DNA of 14,483 nucleotides from JAGLCW01 sp964427915 (GCA_964427915.1 CAYRWA010000029.1:1-14483), one strand, 5' to 3'; shown: positions 1 to 8,564, counted from the first letter of the stretch. Program-made: numbers and translations. The notes: generated by a model not told the origin, from the sequence alone.

Positions 1-3000
1 CTCTCTGAAGCCAATGGTTCCCGCATTGATACTGTTGGTGTAGATTTTGGTGGAGATAGAGGCGAACCTGATCACGTAATTTCTGAGTTTGAGATGTTAC
101 CTGTCATGGTTACCGCTTATAAGTATGGCGACGACAACAACGATCGTAGTTTCCGTCCGCTTTACTCCTTCCCTGGAACCACTCCTCAGTATTCTCACGA
201 AGTGTATCTCTCTGGTCAAGCATTTATCGAAGTTGCACCTATTATGGATCTTTCCGTATCCGTGCAACCCAATCCATTAACCGCTGGTGTTACACCAGAA
301 TTAGTGGATCCTGTTTCCCCCTTGTCCTTCTCCATAACTAACGAAGAAGGCGAACCAGTTGATTTAACTCGTGGTGTTCCTGATAATGATGGAAAAACAT
401 ATGTAGAAGATGACGACATTTGGAATCATCTCTTCAAAGATGTTCATCCTGATCCATTGCCAGAATATTACTGGGTACGTACTGATCTTCATAACGATGA
501 CAATACGAAGATTTCCAACCGTGAACTTTACAGCACTCCTGCAAAACCTTTCCAACCCATCAAGATTGACTTCAGTCTTGCCAAAGATGGAAAGTATGCA
601 TTCCGTGGCTTCTGTGCCAACGACGAAGGTGATTTTGATGTATACATCTATACACCTGATCGTAAGCATGCTGCTAAAGCCAATGTGAAAGTTGTATTAC
701 CAACTGTTGAATACTCCGTTGTCAATACAGAAGATCCATCAGGTACAGAATATCAAGTACCTGGCGAGCCAGACTTTGTATTAACAGCTGCTGATAACAG
801 AATCTACAAGATTACTATCACAGCTAAAAATGCTCAAGGCCTTCTCTTGAAGGGTGTTAGCAAAGGCGTCAGCACGTGCGGTGGAGGAATTAAGAATACT
901 GCTCGATTCACTCCTTATTCCACAAGACCTGCCTCCTATGATTTTAACGAAAAAGACCGTTATCTCTTTGCAGAACATTTCCTACAAGATTTGTATCCGT
1001 ATACATTGAATGTTGGATTTGACTTCAACGATAACGGCAAAGTAGATTGGCGTAATGCTGAATTGTTCAGCTTAGGTGCTTTCAACCACACCCAAAAAGC
1101 TTCCAATCAGATTACTCTTGGCAAAGTATATTATAATACTTGTCTTGTTATGTATGATGAAGAATCTATTAAGGGTGGTTGGGATGTCGTGCCCAATCCT
1201 AATTTAACACCTCCTCTAACCGGATGGGGTCTTGGAGCTATTTACAACAGTGCCCATAGAGGCGGATATTTATTCTCCGATATCGATGGTAACAAGCGTT
1301 TGGATTATCACGATTCTCTTGGACTTGATGTAAACGCTCAAACCATTTTCTACGTTTTTGCAGAAGATCTTTGCTGGATCGGTGGCTTGGTTGGAGACAA
1401 TGTGTATTGTAACAACCCCGATGAAGCCGACCTTGCTGGTTATCCACCACCCAACAAACAAGATCCTGCTTCTGTAGAAAAACGTTTCCACAGAGCGAGA
1501 AATTCATCTGATTATGGCACGAATGACGGATCCTTCTTACTTGATTGGGAAGCTTTCCCCAACAAAGAAGTACAAATTGGTTCCCCATCCTTGCGTGTAC
1601 TCAGAGCAGAAACCAGTGAAGAATTAGGGAAAGACCTTGTCAATCCTTCTAATTACGATCTTGTGTATGCTATTGAGAATCATTTGATTGTTGAAGTTCG
1701 CCCTGCTGACAACCGTGATCGTGAAATGCATGAAGATGGCCGTGTCTATATGATCGGCAACCAACATCAAACTGCTATTTACGGACATACTAAAAAGTCA
1801 GCAACTGATCCTACCGTTATGACAACAACATTGCACTTCACCCCCACAGGACTTGGTGAAGATATTGCTGGTATGGGTTATTTCACTAAGAATAAGTATT
1901 ACCTTACAGCTCCATATGATCTGAAGAATACTTCCACCTATACTGTCCGCAATATCATTGACTTTGATTCTGTTGTAGGACTGCAAGTTCATGTCATACC
2001 AGAAGGACCATTACACCCCAACAAAACGACTGGTGTAAACGTTAAAGTTACTGAAATTGGTACACAAGCTCCTGTTGAAGGCGCTAATGTCACTGCCAAG
2101 GGTCCTGGCGTAAATGCTTCTAAGAAAACCGATAAAGACGGAATGTCTGTCTTTGAAATTACACCAAATGACAAAGGCATAGTCGTATTTACAGCAACCA
2201 AAGAAGGACGTATTATCGGAGTAGCCGAACTTCCTGTTATTCCTGATACCTCTGCTCCTTGGCTGCAACTCGATCCTGTGAATTCTTTAACCAACAATCC
2301 AAGTCAAAAAGTGACCGGTCGCACCAATCCTGGAAACAAAGTTACCTTAAACGGAACTCCAGCTCAAGTCGACCAAGACGGTTCCTTCACCGGAACAGTT
2401 ACTTTAAAAGAAGGATTGAACACCATTGTTGGTGAAGCTGTCAATCCAGCTGGTTTGAAAGTTCGCAAGCTTATCACTGTCACTCTTGATACAACTCCTC
2501 CTAACGTATTCTTAGATGATCCTGGAAGAATTATTTACAGCACCGACATTGATCCATATCAATTTACGGGCCGTGTAGATATTCTTTCCTCTGTCACTAT
2601 TAATGGAGTAAAAGCAGAAGTTGTACACGATATCTGGAAAGCTAAAGTTGCCATTAAGCCTGGCATCAATACCTTAACCATGGTAGCCGTGGATCAAGCT
2701 GGTAACAGCGCTACTGTTACTGCTGAAGTAGAAGTTTGGGAACGAACAATCATTAGCTTAACCATTGAAAGCAAAGAATGGACCAAAAATGGCGAAGCCC
2801 TTGAAGATTTAGATGTACCTGCCTTCATCATCTCTGGACGTACTATGGTACCTCTTCGTGCTATTGCCGAAGCGTTTGGTGCCGACGTAAAGTATGATGC
2901 TGTATCGAAAGGTATTACTATCACTTTGGGCGACGAACTGTCCATTGTTATGACTATTGGAGAAGTGAGTGCCATTGTTAATGGCGAAGAAATGATACTT

Positions 3001-3135
3001 GATGTTGCTCCTGTGATCCAAGAAGATCGTACATTAGTACCTATTCGTTTCATCTCTGAAGCGTTTGGTGCTGAAGTATTGTGGGATGCTGCAACTCGTA
3101 CAGTCACCATTATCAGAGATACTTTACCTCAATAA
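1..3135 (+). CDS. Large surface protein with Ig-like and C-terminal stalk domains (5' partial)
   Basis: The reading frame is open from base 1, so the gene starts upstream and the internal ATG at 94 is not its start; 1044 residues are visible. The first ~675 residues are not a family I recognise. They are rich in Asp, Asn, Tyr and aromatic beta-strand patterns and hold two EF-hand-like loops (visible residues 341-352 and 427-438). Then come a carboxypeptidase-regulatory-like beta domain (~679-750), two glucodextranase-B-like Ig domains (~751-830 and ~831-915, each ending in a 'G-x-N-x-a-V-D-x-a-G-N' type edge) and a copper amine oxidase N-like stalk domain (~918-1040) with the two diagnostic motifs RTMVPLRAIAEAFGA and RTLVPIRFISEAFGA. 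This domain order indicates an exported, surface-attached or S-layer-like protein. Arg codons are dominated by CGT, unlike the facing stalk gene, which suggests high expression. The function is inferred from architecture only. Confidence 0.85.
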   Translation, partial: LSEANGSRIDTVGVDFGGDRGEPDHVISEFEMLPVMVTAYKYGDDNNDRSFRPLYSFPGTTPQYSHEVYLSGQAFIEVAPIMDLSVSVQPNPLTAGVTPELVDPVSPLSFSITNEEGEPVDLTRGVPDNDGKTYVEDDDIWNHLFKDVHPDPLPEYYWVRTDLHNDDNTKISNRELYSTPAKPFQPIKIDFSLAKDGKYAFRGFCANDEGDFDVYIYTPDRKHAAKANVKVVLPTVEYSVVNTEDPSGTEYQVPGEPDFVLTAADNRIYKITITAKNAQGLLLKGVSKGVSTCGGGIKNTARFTPYSTRPASYDFNEKDRYLFAEHFLQDLYPYTLNVGFDFNDNGKVDWRNAELFSLGAFNHTQKASNQITLGKVYYNTCLVMYDEESIKGGWDVVPNPNLTPPLTGWGLGAIYNSAHRGGYLFSDIDGNKRLDYHDSLGLDVNAQTIFYVFAEDLCWIGGLVGDNVYCNNPDEADLAGYPPPNKQDPASVEKRFHRARNSSDYGTNDGSFLLDWEAFPNKEVQIGSPSLRVLRAETSEELGKDLVNPSNYDLVYAIENHLIVEVRPADNRDREMHEDGRVYMIGNQHQTAIYGHTKKSATDPTVMTTTLHFTPTGLGEDIAGMGYFTKNKYYLTAPYDLKNTSTYTVRNIIDFDSVVGLQVHVIPEGPLHPNKTTGVNVKVTEIGTQAPVEGANVTAKGPGVNASKKTDKDGMSVFEITPNDKGIVVFTATKEGRIIGVAELPVIPDTSAPWLQLDPVNSLTNNPSQKVTGRTNPGNKVTLNGTPAQVDQDGSFTGTVTLKEGLNTIVGEAVNPAGLKVRKLITVTLDTTPPNVFLDDPGRIIYSTDIDPYQFTGRVDILSSVTINGVKAEVVHDIWKAKVAIKPGINTLTMVAVDQAGNSATVTAEVEVWERTIISLTIESKEWTKNGEALEDLDVPAFIISGRTMVPLRAIAEAFGADVKYDAVSKGITITLGDELSIVMTIGEVSAIVNGEEMILDVAPVIQEDRTLVPIRFISEAFGAEVLWDAATRTVTIIRDTLPQ
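1021..1056 (+). other. EF-hand/dockerin-like calcium-binding loop 1 in the surface protein
   Basis: In frame, the 12 codons read DFNDNGKVDWRN, which has acidic or amide oxygens at loop positions 1, 3, 5, 9 and 12 and Gly at 6. This is the spacing of dockerin-type calcium loops. It is followed by A-E-L-F-S. Calcium binding is inferred, not demonstrated. Confidence 0.5.
1279..1314 (+). other. EF-hand/dockerin-like calcium-binding loop 2 in the surface protein
   Basis: The 12 codons read DIDGNKRLDYHD, a close match to the DxDxNxxxDxxD pattern of EF-hand-like loops. It lies 86 residues after the first loop. A third, degenerate copy may lie around 484-525, where a D/N-rich stretch is followed by R-E-L-Y-S, similar to the A-E-L-F-S after loop 1. 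Confidence 0.55.
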
Positions 3136-3163
3136 AGAACAATCTTTATAGATAAAGGTCTTT

Positions 3164-3202
3164 GAAAAAAAGCCCTGGAGGTTTTCCTCCAGGGCTTTTT
3201 TC
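3164..3202. terminator. Bidirectional intrinsic terminator between convergent stalk-protein genes
   Basis: An 11-bp perfect GC-rich stem (AGCCCTGGAGG at 3171-3181, CCTCCAGGGCT at 3186-3196) closes a TTTT loop. It is followed by a T run at 3197-3201 and preceded by seven A at 3164-3170, so it can stop transcription of the plus-strand gene ending at 3135 and of the minus-strand gene ending at 3288. Confidence 0.93.
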
Positions 3203-3249
3203 TTTGAAACCTTCAGGTGTCTAACAAGAAGGTGTAAAACAAGATGCTC

Positions 3250-3286
3250 TTTTTACTCTTTCTCAATGGAAAAGAAAGAGTAAAAA
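3250..3286. repeat. 14-bp perfect inverted repeat next to the minus-strand stop codon
   Basis: TTTTTACTCTTTCT (3250-3263) and its exact complement AGAAAGAGTAAAAA (3273-3286) flank a 9-nt spacer. The hairpin begins one base after the TAG of the minus-strand propeller protein (3290-3288). It lacks a clean T run beyond the stem in either direction, so it may protect the mRNA 3' end or act as an auxiliary terminator in front of the stronger one at 3164-3202. Confidence 0.6.
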
Positions 3287-3287
3287 A

Positions 3288-6062
3288 CTATGGTGTTTTC
3301 GGGTAGTAGATTGTAACAGTTTGTGTGGAAGCTTCCCATTCAACCGAAGCGCCTAAGTTTTCACTTATAAATCGCAAAGGTACCAGTGTTCGACCTTCTA
3401 CAATAACGGGCGGGGCATCAATGGATACTTCTTTTCCATTTACAATCGCTGTCTTCTTTCCAATATATACCGTAACAACAAAATCACCTTTTCTGAATGT
3501 AACCGAACGATCTTCTGCATTCCATTCGACATTGGCATTGAATACCTCTTCGCTGAGAAAGCGGATAGCAACATAGGTGCGTCCATCAAGGATAGTCGGA
3601 ATACTGCCTTTGTCTAAAGGTATTTCAATTGTATCATTCAAAAGGGCCACAGAGCTACCAATTTGGATAGCAATTTTGTTACCCACAGCATCGACTACAA
3701 TTTCAATCATCTTGGAATCTATTTCCAAGGTAGGAAACGAAACAGTAATTATTGCCCTGTTAGTTTCCCAGCATGTTAATTGCGAACCATCTATTTCGTA
3801 GATCATTGGGTCGGTAGGGTATACCCCGCTATTTTTTGGGAATGTAATCCAGGGTACATCGGACTGTAGCTTGTAAGAAAAATCGGCATCTGTAGGTTCC
3901 ACCGTGCAGGGGATCGAGAAAGAATCCTTGGAAAAGACAGAGAACTTCTCGTGCAAAAGAGAAATGGAGGGAAAGGAAGGAGTGGGCTGTTGCAATTCTT
4001 CATGAAAAACTTTGTGATAACGGAAATTTCCGAAATCAGATATGTAGAGAGGGTCTGATTTTGACGTATGGTTTTTAGCCATGCGAACTTTCCACGCACC
4101 AAACAACAGATGTGGGTTTTCTTTGTACTGCTCTTTAGTTTGACCAGCTACAATCGTACCTTGTTGTCCATAGGTACCCAAAACCTTTCCAGTCATGTCA
4201 AAATGATATACAACATCTGCCATAACGTCTGTTACATAAAATGTATTGTCGCACAGTACAAAAGATGAAAAAATGCCTACCAATCGGCTTACATCATTGT
4301 CAAACTCCAAAGGGATTACATCCATCAGGTCCGTGTCTGAGTCAAAGACTAAAAATGTTTTGTTTTCAGCATCCAAAAAATACAGCAGTTCTTCTTGGGT
4401 ATCGTACAAAAAATCTAGCCAAAAAGGTGTATTGTCAGGGTCATAATCAGAGGTTTCATACGTGAAGTGCATTTCTTCGTCTATATCACCCCAAGAATCG
4501 ATACAATATACAACCGGGTAGTCGCCCTCTAGGTGTCCGATACACAATGCATACACAAGCTCATCAACCACTTCGATACTTGTTGAAAAAGGCAGAGCAG
4601 AGTCATTCATAAAATTGTCTGCAAGAAGAAGTTCCCAATGTTCTGTTTCAAAGGAGTATCGGGCAATGGAAAGGGCCGACATTACAAACGCATTGGATAT
4701 GTATAGATAGTCTCCATCAATCTCTAGATCAAGAATGGCAGGGAAGAAAGAAATCATGCCCATGATGCTGCTTACAACATCGAGGTCAATAGGAATCTTT
4801 TTTTCAAACGTTCCCAGATCGTTGAAAACGTTAATATAGTCTTGTCCTACACTTGTTTCGTACAACCAGTGGTTTTCGTCTACTGCAAAGGCAGAAGATC
4901 CACAGATTTGTCCATCAGCACTCGGATATGATCCAATAGAAAGGGTGTCTTTCTCCTGTATGCAAAACGTTCTGTATTGAAAAAGATCTTCCATCATTCC
5001 CAACGTGATAAATTGTACCACTTCGTCAGAAACCTGAAGAGAGACAGGCAGGAAGCCTGCTCCCTGGACAATGATATCATCCTGCTTTGTAAGGGAATAG
5101 TTTCCTTCTTTTTGCTGCATTTCTAGTGTGGAAAGGTAGCAGCCTTCCATACTCATCAATCCATCCATGTTAAACCCACTGGTGTATAGAGTAGTATTGT
5201 CAAAAAAGGCAATAGTACTGATGGATTCATCACGGTCATCAAAATTGTATGCAACAAGAGTTTCTCCTTCAGAGGTAAGGATATACAAAGTATCTAGTGT
5301 ACAAAATGCAATCTTGGATTCATCGGGAGCTACCGCAAATGTTCCAATAAAGGGGGAGTAGATTGAGGAATCAAAGAAAGAGTCTTCGAGTATAACTCGC
5401 TGAACTTCATTGCCGGAAGTGTCTATAACCATCCATTCAAGTTGTGTTTCGACGTCTTGGTCAGGATTTTCATCTAGTAGATAGTGTTCCATTGATAGAA
5501 TGTGAATATGATCTCCTACTACACAATATAAAGAAGTACTGCTAGCATTGTCATGTGGATCTGATAAGGCTGGTAGAGAAATGGATCGGATTCGGTCTCC
5601 ACTATCTGCTGCGTATACTCCGAAAGTATCAGGGCTATCAGCTACAATGCATTCGTTTGATTTGCTGATGCCCAGCGAAGGGATAATTCCATCGATTCCC
5701 ATTAAGGTTATCTCAGTAGGGTCGGTTATCGGATCAGAGCTGTTCAAAGAAGAAAACAACCGAAGCATCTCAACCAAATTTAAATTCTTGTAGCTATTTA
5801 CATCCGATTGAATGGGAAAACTTTGAAGGAATGTACCATCCTTTGCATCAAACTGAGAGATTCCAAAGATGTCTAGGACATATACGGTGCCATCAGCATA
5901 CGTACTAGCCATGGGCATAACTATATCACCTGCAACAGGACCATGCCCTATAATAGAAGTTACTGCCTGTCCAAGTACTTTGTGATGCGTCGGGAAAAGG
6001 GATAAACTAACCATCATTACGACTACAATACAAATCGAAACAGCTTTTTTTCTAAGCAACAT
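3288..6062 (-). CDS. Secreted beta-propeller protein with C-terminal stalk domain
   Basis: A 924-residue protein. Residues 1-~32 form a Sec signal peptide (LLRKK, a hydrophobic stretch, then a likely cleavage near VLGQA). Residues ~40-690 have repeated beta-strand units of the 'lYvlD..g....fd..tG' kind, and near 665-680 an NHL-like end LYISDFGNFRYHKVF, so a WD/NHL-type beta-propeller is likely. Residues ~695-795 look like a BACON/Ig-type module (SDVPWITF...). Residues 797-924 are a copper amine oxidase N-like stalk domain with GRTYVAIRFLSEE and GRTLVPLRFISENLGA. The ATG at 6062 has AAGGAGG six bases upstream. It follows the metallopeptidase gene by 54 bp and may be co-transcribed with it. Its stalk domain resembles that of the facing gene at 1-3135, but its Arg codons are mixed (CGA frequent), suggesting lower expression. 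The ligand is unknown. Confidence 0.9.
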   Translation of the reverse strand: MLLRKKAVSICIVVVMMVSLSLFPTHHKVLGQAVTSIIGHGPVAGDIVMPMASTYADGTVYVLDIFGISQFDAKDGTFLQSFPIQSDVNSYKNLNLVEMLRLFSSLNSSDPITDPTEITLMGIDGIIPSLGISKSNECIVADSPDTFGVYAADSGDRIRSISLPALSDPHDNASSTSLYCVVGDHIHILSMEHYLLDENPDQDVETQLEWMVIDTSGNEVQRVILEDSFFDSSIYSPFIGTFAVAPDESKIAFCTLDTLYILTSEGETLVAYNFDDRDESISTIAFFDNTTLYTSGFNMDGLMSMEGCYLSTLEMQQKEGNYSLTKQDDIIVQGAGFLPVSLQVSDEVVQFITLGMMEDLFQYRTFCIQEKDTLSIGSYPSADGQICGSSAFAVDENHWLYETSVGQDYINVFNDLGTFEKKIPIDLDVVSSIMGMISFFPAILDLEIDGDYLYISNAFVMSALSIARYSFETEHWELLLADNFMNDSALPFSTSIEVVDELVYALCIGHLEGDYPVVYCIDSWGDIDEEMHFTYETSDYDPDNTPFWLDFLYDTQEELLYFLDAENKTFLVFDSDTDLMDVIPLEFDNDVSRLVGIFSSFVLCDNTFYVTDVMADVVYHFDMTGKVLGTYGQQGTIVAGQTKEQYKENPHLLFGAWKVRMAKNHTSKSDPLYISDFGNFRYHKVFHEELQQPTPSFPSISLLHEKFSVFSKDSFSIPCTVEPTDADFSYKLQSDVPWITFPKNSGVYPTDPMIYEIDGSQLTCWETNRAIITVSFPTLEIDSKMIEIVVDAVGNKIAIQIGSSVALLNDTIEIPLDKGSIPTILDGRTYVAIRFLSEEVFNANVEWNAEDRSVTFRKGDFVVTVYIGKKTAIVNGKEVSIDAPPVIVEGRTLVPLRFISENLGASVEWEASTQTVTIYYPKTP

Positions 6063-6116
6063 TGCTTCCTCCTTAAAAACCTACAAAAAATGATAAAACA
6101 AATATATATTAAAATT

Positions 6117-6860
6117 TTACCACTCGGGAGTGTTTTTTAAAAGATTTTTGTATTCTTTCCACTGAGGACACATTTTTGTTAGATAGTCTTTAAATTCTTT
6201 TCCGTGGTTCATATGATGTACGTGACATAGTTCATGAATAATTACATAATCGATTGCTTGCAAAGGAGCTTTCCAAAGATCCGTATTTAAGGTAATGATT
6301 CCTTTTGATGAGCAGCTACCCCATCGTCTTTTCATGCGTCGGAATCGAAATGTAATGGGTGTCTGATGAGGAAGAAAATCGTACGTAGAAAGAATATACT
6401 GAATTCTTTCAGACAGATAGTGAATGGCCATTTTTCTTGCCCAATTCTGAAGAATCTTACGTATGTTTTCTTGGCTTGTGTCCAAGCAGTAAACATGGAG
6501 ACCGTCCACGGTCCACAATACTTCATTTTTCTTCTTTGCATGCTGGGTAATATGCAAAGGGTAATCTGTACCAACGATAGGAAAAGGTTTTCCCTCTGTG
6601 TACTCCATGGGCTTGGGTCGTTTTTGAACCCATTGGACATAGTGTTTTACAATCCATTTTTCCCGTGACAACAGAAAAGAAAGCCATTGATCTTTTCTTG
6701 TACGTTGCGGTACGCGAAGTATAATTTCACCCTGTTTAGTGATGGTTATTGAAAGAGTTTTTCTTTTTGAAAAATAGACCGTCAGAGAAAAGCACTGATT
6801 CTGCATTGCAATCGTCGAATGGAGAATTTTAGTGGCGGTTTGTTTTCCCAAAATAACCAA
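6117..6860 (-). CDS. YgjP-like zinc metallopeptidase (DUF45/M48-related)
   Basis: A 247-residue protein of the YgjP-like metallopeptidase family. The zinc motif H209-E-L-C-H213 is followed by M-N-H219, the usual spacing of the third ligand in this family (HExxHxxxxNH). Just before it lies the conserved R-x-x-x-R-R-W-G-S-C block (~residues 179-188) that marks the family. There is no signal peptide or membrane segment, so it is cytoplasmic. The substrate of the family is poorly known; gene neighbours in other bacteria often include restriction or DNA-processing genes, but that is not the case here. The start is uncertain: TTG at 6860 lacks a Shine-Dalgarno, and the internal ATG at 6806 lacks one too. 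It begins 37 bp after the histidine kinase stop, so transcription with that gene is likely. Confidence 0.9.
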   Translation of the reverse strand: MVILGKQTATKILHSTIAMQNQCFSLTVYFSKRKTLSITITKQGEIILRVPQRTRKDQWLSFLLSREKWIVKHYVQWVQKRPKPMEYTEGKPFPIVGTDYPLHITQHAKKKNEVLWTVDGLHVYCLDTSQENIRKILQNWARKMAIHYLSERIQYILSTYDFLPHQTPITFRFRRMKRRWGSCSSKGIITLNTDLWKAPLQAIDYVIIHELCHVHHMNHGKEFKDYLTKMCPQWKEYKNLLKNTPEW

Positions 6861-6897
6861 TCGTTTTACGCAGAAAGAATTCTTCGTTCCATTGCAC

Positions 6898-8427
6898 TTA
6901 TTCTATGATGGGATTAACGTGAGAAATAGGGAGAGAAGAGTGTTCAGGTGTTGAATATAAGAGGAGGGGGATGTGGGGGATGCGAGCAGTAAACACACAA
7001 CCTTTGCCGTTGTTAGGCTTGTTTTGGAATAGGAGGGTGCCACGATAAACTGCTATGAACTTGGCAGCAAGGTTAAGGTTCAGATCATTGGCGCGAGAGT
7101 TTTTCGGGATATCAGAAGAAGAGTTTTCTTCCAATGGAAAAGGCTGGGCTCCAAGAAGTTCAGGAATTCCTTTGCTTGAATCGGTAATATCCCATAAAAG
7201 CGTACATTGTGTTTCTTCTGTTACTGGTTGGCCCGGAGAAGCGCTCTGAAGGATGTCGACCAGTCGAATATGTACATTTACAGTACCCGATGGTGCTGTA
7301 TGGTGCAAAGCATTATGGAGGATACTATCAGTAATTTGGTAGAATTTTTGTCGATCAAGAATGAGACAATAATCCTCTTCATCACAACGAACAGAGAACT
7401 GAATGTCTTTTTTCTGAAACAAAGGCGTGTATTCTTTTTCCAGCTCTTCTTTCAGGTTGTGCAACTGGACAGGTTCTTTTTGAAAAGATACTTTGGTAGT
7501 TTCTACTGTTCCATATAATTCCATGTTTTTTGAAAGATTTTGAAGAGACTCTTGTGCTTTTTGAAGTGTATCAATATAGGGTTGTAGCGATGCTTCTTTC
7601 GATTGAGTAAGCAATTGCTGAAGAGATGTCGAGAGGAGTTCTAATGGGGGGTTTAACTCATGGTTTAGAATAGAGATAAGTTGATTCTTTTCCTGGCTGG
7701 CAGTAGTTGCCTTTGTTCTGGAGGAAAGGACTTCATTTTCATAGATTCTTTGTATGGAAACATCCCGTAACAGGACTTGGCAGAATAGTGTTTTATCCAA
7801 AACAAAAGGACTGATTGTGACGATGACGGGTTTGTGTTTATCATTGCTTGTTTTACAAACAAGAGACAACGAAGGGATGTCAAAGTTTTGTGTATGGATT
7901 TGCTTTTGAATCTCTAAAATTCTTGCTTTTGTTGAAGAGCCATCTTCTTGGGTTTCGGGAAAAAGATTCAAAAAGCTTTCAGATAGTAGGCTGTCTTTTG
8001 ATTTGTATCCAAAAAAAGAAAGAGCTTTACGGTTGCACTTATATACATTCCAATTCTTTACCATAAGGATTGGATCGTTGTTAGTGTCAAAAAGCATTCG
8101 GTACAAAAGCTCATTGTGCTGGATTTTTTCCTGTATTTCTACCAATTCTTGGTTTTTTTCATGTAAAGAAGATATAGTTTTTCGAATCGCCAATGCCGCA
8201 AGAATAAATATTGAAATGACGAGAACCCGAGTTAAAAAGGAGAAATAGGAAACATTAAATAGGAGCGCGTCCGAAAATTGAAGGGGTTCATTGAAAAACA
8301 AAAATGAAATTTGTTGGTTTAAAGATAGAAAATCATACAAAGAATAGAGTACCCAAAACCCTATTGAAGCAAGTGCAACAGAAATGCCGAAAACAAAAGT
8401 GCCTTTTTTATCAAATATTTGTTTCAT
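6898..8427 (-). CDS. Membrane PAS sensor histidine kinase with degenerate ATP-binding motifs
   Basis: A 509-residue protein. Two membrane segments (~12-34 and ~63-85) flank a short ~30-residue extracytoplasmic loop; a coiled coil (~86-107), a PAS domain (~108-228) and a HisKA-like helix pair follow. The H box is NHELNPPLELL with H256. The catalytic domain keeps an N box (H-N-A-L-H-H-T, N372). The G1 box is D416-S-S-K-G-I instead of DxGxGI, and the G2 box reads A-N-D-L-N-L where GxGLGL is expected, so several ATP-lid glycines are missing. It may be a pseudokinase, a phosphatase or a partner of another kinase. No response regulator lies within the window. The ATG at 8427 has only a weak AAAGAAG nearby, while a better AAGGAG sits 19 bases upstream, an unusually long distance. 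Confidence 0.85.
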   Translation of the reverse strand: MKQIFDKKGTFVFGISVALASIGFWVLYSLYDFLSLNQQISFLFFNEPLQFSDALLFNVSYFSFLTRVLVISIFILAALAIRKTISSLHEKNQELVEIQEKIQHNELLYRMLFDTNNDPILMVKNWNVYKCNRKALSFFGYKSKDSLLSESFLNLFPETQEDGSSTKARILEIQKQIHTQNFDIPSLSLVCKTSNDKHKPVIVTISPFVLDKTLFCQVLLRDVSIQRIYENEVLSSRTKATTASQEKNQLISILNHELNPPLELLSTSLQQLLTQSKEASLQPYIDTLQKAQESLQNLSKNMELYGTVETTKVSFQKEPVQLHNLKEELEKEYTPLFQKKDIQFSVRCDEEDYCLILDRQKFYQITDSILHNALHHTAPSGTVNVHIRLVDILQSASPGQPVTEETQCTLLWDITDSSKGIPELLGAQPFPLEENSSSDIPKNSRANDLNLNLAAKFIAVYRGTLLFQNKPNNGKGCVFTARIPHIPLLLYSTPEHSSLPISHVNPIIE

Positions 8428-8466
8428 TTACTTCTTTCTTGTGTAGCTCCTTATAAATTTTATTCC

Positions 8467-8494
8467 ATTATACAAAGGAAAAATCAATTATAAA
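8467..8494 (-). promoter_or_regulatory. Probable sigma-70 promoter for the histidine kinase gene
   Basis: On the minus strand a perfect TATAAT (8472-8467) is preceded, 16 bp away, by a weak -35 TTTATA (8494-8489). The predicted start near 8460 gives a ~33-nt leader to the ATG at 8427. It lies directly downstream of the RRM gene terminator, consistent with a separate transcription unit. Confidence 0.5.
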
Positions 8495-8506
8495 ATAGCA
8501 GAACAA

Positions 8507-8544
8507 ATAAAAAAGGAGGATCATTTTGTATCCTCCTTTTTTAT
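8507..8544. terminator. Intrinsic terminator of the RRM gene (bidirectional form)
   Basis: Inverted repeat 8507-8521 / 8530-8544 with core GGAGGAT/ATCCTCC and an 8-nt loop, flanked by six A and six T. On the minus strand it lies 20 bp past the stop of the RRM gene and ends in a T run, a textbook terminator. Confidence 0.9.
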
Positions 8545-8564
8545 GAAGTTCAAAAATATGGGTT

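Noticed and set aside
2694..3110. 138-residue minus-strand frame opposite the stalk domain
   Set aside because: Low-complexity mirror of the plus-strand gene, with no ribosome site and no recognisable motif; a shadow.
94..3135. ATG at 94 as the start of the first gene
   Set aside because: The frame is open and protein-like from base 1, the ATG has no ribosome site, and a signal peptide is missing; the gene is cut by the window edge.
4068..4465. Plus-strand frames inside the propeller gene
   Set aside because: No ribosome sites, no domain patterns, and the minus-strand gene is clearly coding across the whole region.
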